In this document: positions 8,301 through 10,891 of the stretch, piece by piece
Layout of the letters: each line of letters starts with the position of its first letter
Position numbering within the stretch: the stretch's first letter is position 1
Origin: an uncultured Eubacteriales bacterium
GTDB lineage: Bacteria > Bacillota_A > Clostridia > Christensenellales > Aristaeellaceae
DNA: 10,891 bases
Direction: 5' to 3'
NCBI GenBank assembly: GCA_902775835.1
Contig: CACYNZ010000101.1
Coordinates: forward strand, 1 to 10,891
Translations under genes and position numbers: made by a program
The notes under the pieces: generated by a model
Told to the model about the DNA's origin: nothing
Databases searched by the model: none
What the model saw: the letters and a program-made list of their open reading frames with translations, nothing else

Positions 8301-8399
8301 GAGAAGCAGCATGTTTTGATATACAGGCCAGCCAAAAGAGCAGGTCCAGATTCATCAGGCTTCCTTATTCATTTGCGATTTCATGCCGGTATCCCTCTC

Positions 8400-9455
8400 T
8401 CATACCGCATACCTTTTTTCCATCGTAAGAAGGAACTTCTTTGCCTCGATACCGGCAGCGTATCCCGTGAGACTCCCGTTGGCGCCAATGACACGATGGC
8501 AGGGAATCACGATCAGAATCGGATTGCAGTGATTTGCCATTCCTACTGCCCGGGAGGCTTTTTGATTCCCCGCCATCGCAGCCAGCTCGCCGTAGGTCCT
8601 CGTCTCGCCATAAGGAATTTCCCGCAGATGTGACCAGACATTTTTCTGAAAATCCGTTCCTTCCGGGCTCACCGGCAGATCAAAGTCTCGTCTCTCTCCG
8701 GAAAAATATTCAGTGAGCTGCGCCTCGCATTCCTTCACCAGTTCCCCTGGAGAATCGTCAGATATGACCCTGTCAACAGGAATCTGATCAGCCTGTGCAC
8801 CTGCATCTGAGTTTTCCCGTCCTGCCTGCTCCACACAGAGAACAGCATCCTGCGATGCGATGATTCTTAAGGGACCGATCGGTGTGTCCAGAACATTCCG
8901 GCTGATGTCGTCCGCAAAAATCTGCCGATATCTGGCCGGCGTCATTCCGGTCTGCCGGCGGAAATGATCATAAAATTCCGACAGATTTTCATATCCTGCC
9001 ATGCCGGCTGCGTCCGGAATTTCAGAGCCGTCCTGCAGCAGCTGTCTCGCTGCAGCGATTCTTACCCGGATCAGATATTCTGACGGCGTGAGATCATATT
9101 TCTGCTTAAAGACCTGCGTCAGATGCTTTCTGCTCACACCCATCCCTTTCATATCTCTGCCAAGCCGCAGCCGGTCGCTGAAATGCTGATCCAGCAATTC
9201 CTTTGTTCTCTCCGAAAGTTCCAGAGCCGGATCGTACTGCAGCAGATCCGGGCGGCAGCGTTTGCACGGGCGGAAGCCTGCCGTCTCCGCCTCTTCTCTT
9301 GTTCTGAAAAAGACAACATTCTCTCTCCTGGCAAGTTTTGATTTACAGGACGGACGGCAGTAAATGCCTGTTGTCTTCACCCCGTAGAAAAACTTTCCGT
9401 CGCAGGAGGCATCACAGTCTCTGACTGCCTCCCACATCTCATCATCGTTCATCAT
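8400..9455 (-). CDS. ada: Ada: methylphosphotriester/O6-methylguanine-DNA methyltransferase and regulator
   Basis: A 351-aa bifunctional alkylation-repair protein of full Ada length. The N-terminal Ada domain has the four zinc cysteines C33, C37, C64 and C67 (YCRPSC and RPCKRC); in this family one of them accepts the methyl group from a phosphotriester. An AraC-type helix-turn-helix domain spans about 83-178. The C-terminal methyltransferase domain (about 188-347) has the PCHRV acceptor motif with C319, followed by a GYAAG segment. The protein demethylates O6-methylguanine in DNA and, once methylated on its N-domain, activates transcription of repair genes. ATG 9455 is followed at once by ATG 9452. 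AAGGAG (9460-9465) lies 4 nt and 7 nt from them, so 9452 may be the true start. A weak promoter-like TATATT sits just upstream, near 9480. No strong terminator is visible before the TIR gene, so some read-through is possible. Confidence 0.95.
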   Translation of the reverse strand: MMNDDEMWEAVRDCDASCDGKFFYGVKTTGIYCRPSCKSKLARRENVVFFRTREEAETAGFRPCKRCRPDLLQYDPALELSERTKELLDQHFSDRLRLGRDMKGMGVSRKHLTQVFKQKYDLTPSEYLIRVRIAAARQLLQDGSEIPDAAGMAGYENLSEFYDHFRRQTGMTPARYRQIFADDISRNVLDTPIGPLRIIASQDAVLCVEQAGRENSDAGAQADQIPVDRVISDDSPGELVKECEAQLTEYFSGERRDFDLPVSPEGTDFQKNVWSHLREIPYGETRTYGELAAMAGNQKASRAVGMANHCNPILIVIPCHRVIGANGSLTGYAAGIEAKKFLLTMEKRYAV

Positions 9456-9750
9456 CTGACTCCTTTATCCGTTTACAATATAGGTAGTTATGATGCACTT
9501 CCGGCAAGTGAATGCCAGATATGTCCTCCGGCAGCTTCACAGCCTCTCTTCGCTTTTCACAGGCAACTCTAACATACCAGCCGGTTATTTTCTTCCAAGA
9601 AAGACGGATTCAATTTTTTAAGAACAGATTTTTTCCCGCAAACAACTCTTCCCCTATAATGCTTTTCAAATTTCATCAGCCAGAGACAGACCATCACAAT
9701 ATACAGTAAGCAACAGGATCCGCTTCAGGGTGCTTTTTATGCCATTGTTT
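9456..9750. other. Non-coding gap between ada and the malic enzyme remnant
   Basis: This stretch contains the ada ribosome site and probably its promoter near 9470-9510. The rest is AT-richer and holds only short open frames without recognisable homology. I see no RNA gene, repeat or terminator in it. Confidence 0.5.
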
Positions 9751-10139
9751 TCAGACAGGCGTCCATTTCTGTGCATCTACTGCATTAGCAGCATTGTCGA
9801 CTGCCCTGCGGTTCAGTCCTTCCTTCACAGCCTCACCGGCAACGGCAATTGCGACCGTTCTGGAGAACTCTGTAAGTGTCGATACCGGAGGAAGAACAGC
9901 AGCACCTGCTTTGGATGCATCGACAATTCCGCCAATCGAATGTGCCGCAACAGAAATCATCTGATCTGTGACAAGCTTCGCATCCGCACTGATTACTTCA
10001 AGACCAAGGCCCAGATAAATCAGAACATTGCTTCATTCGCGTCCATTCCCTGATCCATCATTTCCTGATAGATTCTCTTGACAATACCGCAGCCGGCCGT
10101 TCCGGCTCCGAAGCACATACCAAAAAGGCATACCTCATT
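9751..10139 (-). pseudogene. Malic enzyme remnant, internally deleted and frameshifted
   Basis: Two pieces of a malic enzyme (malate to pyruvate plus CO2, NAD(P)-dependent) are joined here. The first piece (about 10139-10022) encodes FGAGTAGCGIVKRI, the Rossmann nucleotide-binding motif, and runs to '...MDANEAMF' before a TGA. The second piece (about 10020-9754) is in another frame. It encodes [19 protein letters not shown], then [20 protein letters not shown] and a C-terminal end with KWTPV, typical of the enzyme's last segment. The middle of the NAD domain and the whole N-terminal catalytic half (tyrosine, lysine and metal ligands) are missing. The junction near 10020 is a deletion of well over 100 codons. 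It is surely non-functional. It lies just downstream of the truncated amidase in the same orientation. Confidence 0.75.
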
Positions 10140-10215
10140 CCGCGGAACGGTTTTTGTGCACAAATGATTGCCAATGCAGTGCTGCTTTTGCACGCATCCG
10201 AGATTTAACCGGTCA

Positions 10216-10620
10216 TTACAGACATGTCCTGCGGAGCTCATACATGTCTGTTCTTCTTGCTGACATCAGCGGAAGCTGCTGCCGGATCCGGCTGACATCC
10301 TCCAGATCAATGTCCGTAATGGTCATATTTTCTTTTTCATCCATCTCAGAAACGATACTGCCCCACGGTGAGACGATCATGGAATGCCCCCAGGAAACAT
10401 ATCCGGATGTTTCATCCCTGGCATCGGACGTAGCCACGATAAAACACTGATTATCCATTCCGCGGCTTCGCAGCATAATCTCCCAGTGCGCCGGTCCTGT
10501 GGTCATATTAAATGCAGCCGGAACCAGAATCACTTTCGCTCCTTCCAGTGCCATCAGACGCACATATTCAGGGAAACGGCAGTCAAAGCAGATACAGATT
10601 CCCATCTTCCCGAATTCCGT
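10216..10620 (-). pseudogene. N-terminally truncated omega-amidase (nitrilase superfamily)
   Basis: The reading frame encodes the C-terminal half of a carbon-nitrogen hydrolase close to NIT2-type omega-amidase, which deamidates 2-oxoglutaramate or 2-oxosuccinamate. Visible are TEFGKMGICICFDCRFPE with the nucleophile cysteine, AAFNMTTGPAHWE, a W-G-H-S segment with S-P-W-G, and an 'IDLEDV...IRQQLPL...RRTDMYEL' ending that matches the family's normal C-terminus. The catalytic Glu and Lys, encoded in the first roughly 145 residues, are absent. Homology stops at about 10620-10623, exactly where the inverted-repeat element begins, and an in-frame stop lies a few codons further upstream. An ATG at 10605 could give a 129-aa product, but this would not be an active enzyme. 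Insertion or deletion at the repeat element probably removed the 5' half. Confidence 0.85.
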
Positions 10621-10622
10621 GT

Positions 10623-10743
10623 CATTATCGGCGAAAAAGTGTTATCGGCAATCTCAGCCTGAAGTCCGATGTTCACGGCAGATTTCAGGCTGAGCAGCTA
10701 TAAAACTTGCCGATAATGTTTCTTATCAGAAATTACCGATAAG
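10623..10743. repeat. Nested inverted-repeat element (MITE-like or multi-operator)
   Basis: About 120 bp with mirror symmetry in three layers. The inner layer is TCAGCCTGAA (10654-10663) against TTCAGGCTGA (10684-10693), a perfect 10-bp pair with a 20-nt loop. The middle layer is TTATCGGCAA (10642-10651) against TTGCCGATAA (10707-10716), a perfect 10-bp pair. The outer layer is TTATCGG (10625-10631) against CCGATAA (10736-10742). The motif TTATCGG thus occurs twice forward on the left and twice inverted on the right. There is no coding capacity. It abuts the broken amidase on one side and the azlD leader on the other. It could be a miniature transposable element with its transposase sites, a remnant of an insertion sequence, or a cluster of repressor operators. 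I see no clear target duplication. Confidence 0.6.
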
Positions 10744-10762
10744 AAGCAAAAATCTTATGCAG

Positions 10763-10768
10763 AAGGAG
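10763..10768 (+). promoter_or_regulatory. Ribosome binding site of azlD
   Basis: AAGGAG lies 10 nt before the ATG at 10779. Another in-frame ATG at 10788 is farther from it, so 10779 is the preferred start. Confidence 0.55.
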
Positions 10769-10778
10769 AAGATCAAAT

Positions 10779-10891
10779 ATGCGCCCTATGACCATCCCTG
10801 AGCAAATCATCACGATCGTGATCTGCGTTCTCGGCACCATGCTGACACGCTTTCTGCCGTTTCTCGTCTTTTCCTCAAAGAAACCGACGCC
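10779..10891 (+). CDS. azlD: AzlD-family branched-chain amino acid exporter subunit (5' part only)
   Basis: The first 37 codons of a gene that runs off the window edge. The peptide begins [20 protein letters not shown] and continues with the '[11 protein letters not shown]' segment. AzlD proteins start with one hydrophobic helix followed by a T-R-x-x-P-F motif, and the trailing 'SSKKPT' also fits clostridial members. AzlD is the small membrane partner of AzlC in a two-component branched-chain amino acid exporter. The partner gene azlC is usually immediately upstream, but here the 5' side holds only the inverted-repeat element and a broken amidase. So azlC is either elsewhere or lost. Its leader has overlapping short inverted repeats (CTTATC/GATAAG and ATAAGA/TCTTAT) that could form alternative hairpins. 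Confidence 0.75.
   Translation, partial: MRPMTIPEQIITIVICVLGTMLTRFLPFLVFSSKKPT

Noticed and set aside
8240..8335. 32-residue N-terminal extension of the TIR protein
   Set aside because: AAGGAG sits correctly only for ATG 8239, the TIR motif starts there, and the extension overlaps the likely promoter.
9512..9709. 65-aa plus-strand frame upstream of ada
   Set aside because: It has no Shine-Dalgarno, no recognisable motif and an unremarkable composition; it overlaps the presumed ada promoter region.
10499..10703. Plus-strand frames across the amidase remnant and repeat element
   Set aside because: They are antisense to clear omega-amidase homology and have no motifs of their own.

Overview
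The window looks like an accessory island from a low-to-mid GC Firmicute, most likely a Lachnospiraceae-type gut clostridium. The reasons are AAGGAG-type Shine-Dalgarno sites, a Firmicute-style lipobox (LNAC), a Clostridia-like AzlD start, and malic-enzyme and omega-amidase remnants that read like clostridial proteins. The assignment rests on protein style only. I see no rRNA, tRNA, CRISPR array, integrase or transposase gene.

Layout. (1) 95-1955, plus strand: a surface lipoprotein with seven tandem 12-residue Asn/Thr/Tyr/Asp repeats, then a 183-aa cytosolic protein with a PGDYG-like motif. A strong hairpin lies just before the lipoprotein start. (2) 1937-8239, minus strand: a two-gene operon facing the first pair and overlapping it tail to tail by 19 bp. 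Its first gene encodes a TIR domain, one membrane helix and a very large beta-propeller-like region. Its second gene encodes an unknown N-terminal domain, one membrane helix, TPR-like helices, Rossmann-like segments and a C-terminal RyR-type domain. (3) 8400-9455, minus strand: a complete Ada-type methylation-repair protein and regulator, 160 bp upstream of the TIR gene. (4) 9751-10620, minus strand: two dead genes, an internally deleted malic enzyme and an omega-amidase lacking its N-terminal half. (5) 10623-10743: a nested inverted-repeat element that begins where the amidase homology ends. (6) 10779 to the window edge, plus strand: the start of azlD.

The core of interest is the TIR-propeller plus Rossmann-RyR pair. 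TIR domains of this type can cleave NAD+, and the putative catalytic glutamate is present. RyR-type domains attached to Rossmann folds are plausible receivers of a nucleotide signal. Charge bias around the membrane helices suggests that both the TIR and RyR parts are cytosolic, with the propeller outside the cell. A working hypothesis is a membrane-associated sensing, NAD+-signalling and effector system, possibly for phage or stress defence. This is inference from domain content and gene order; no activity can be read from the sequence. The flanking Ada gene, decayed genes and repeat element fit an accessory, rearranged locus.
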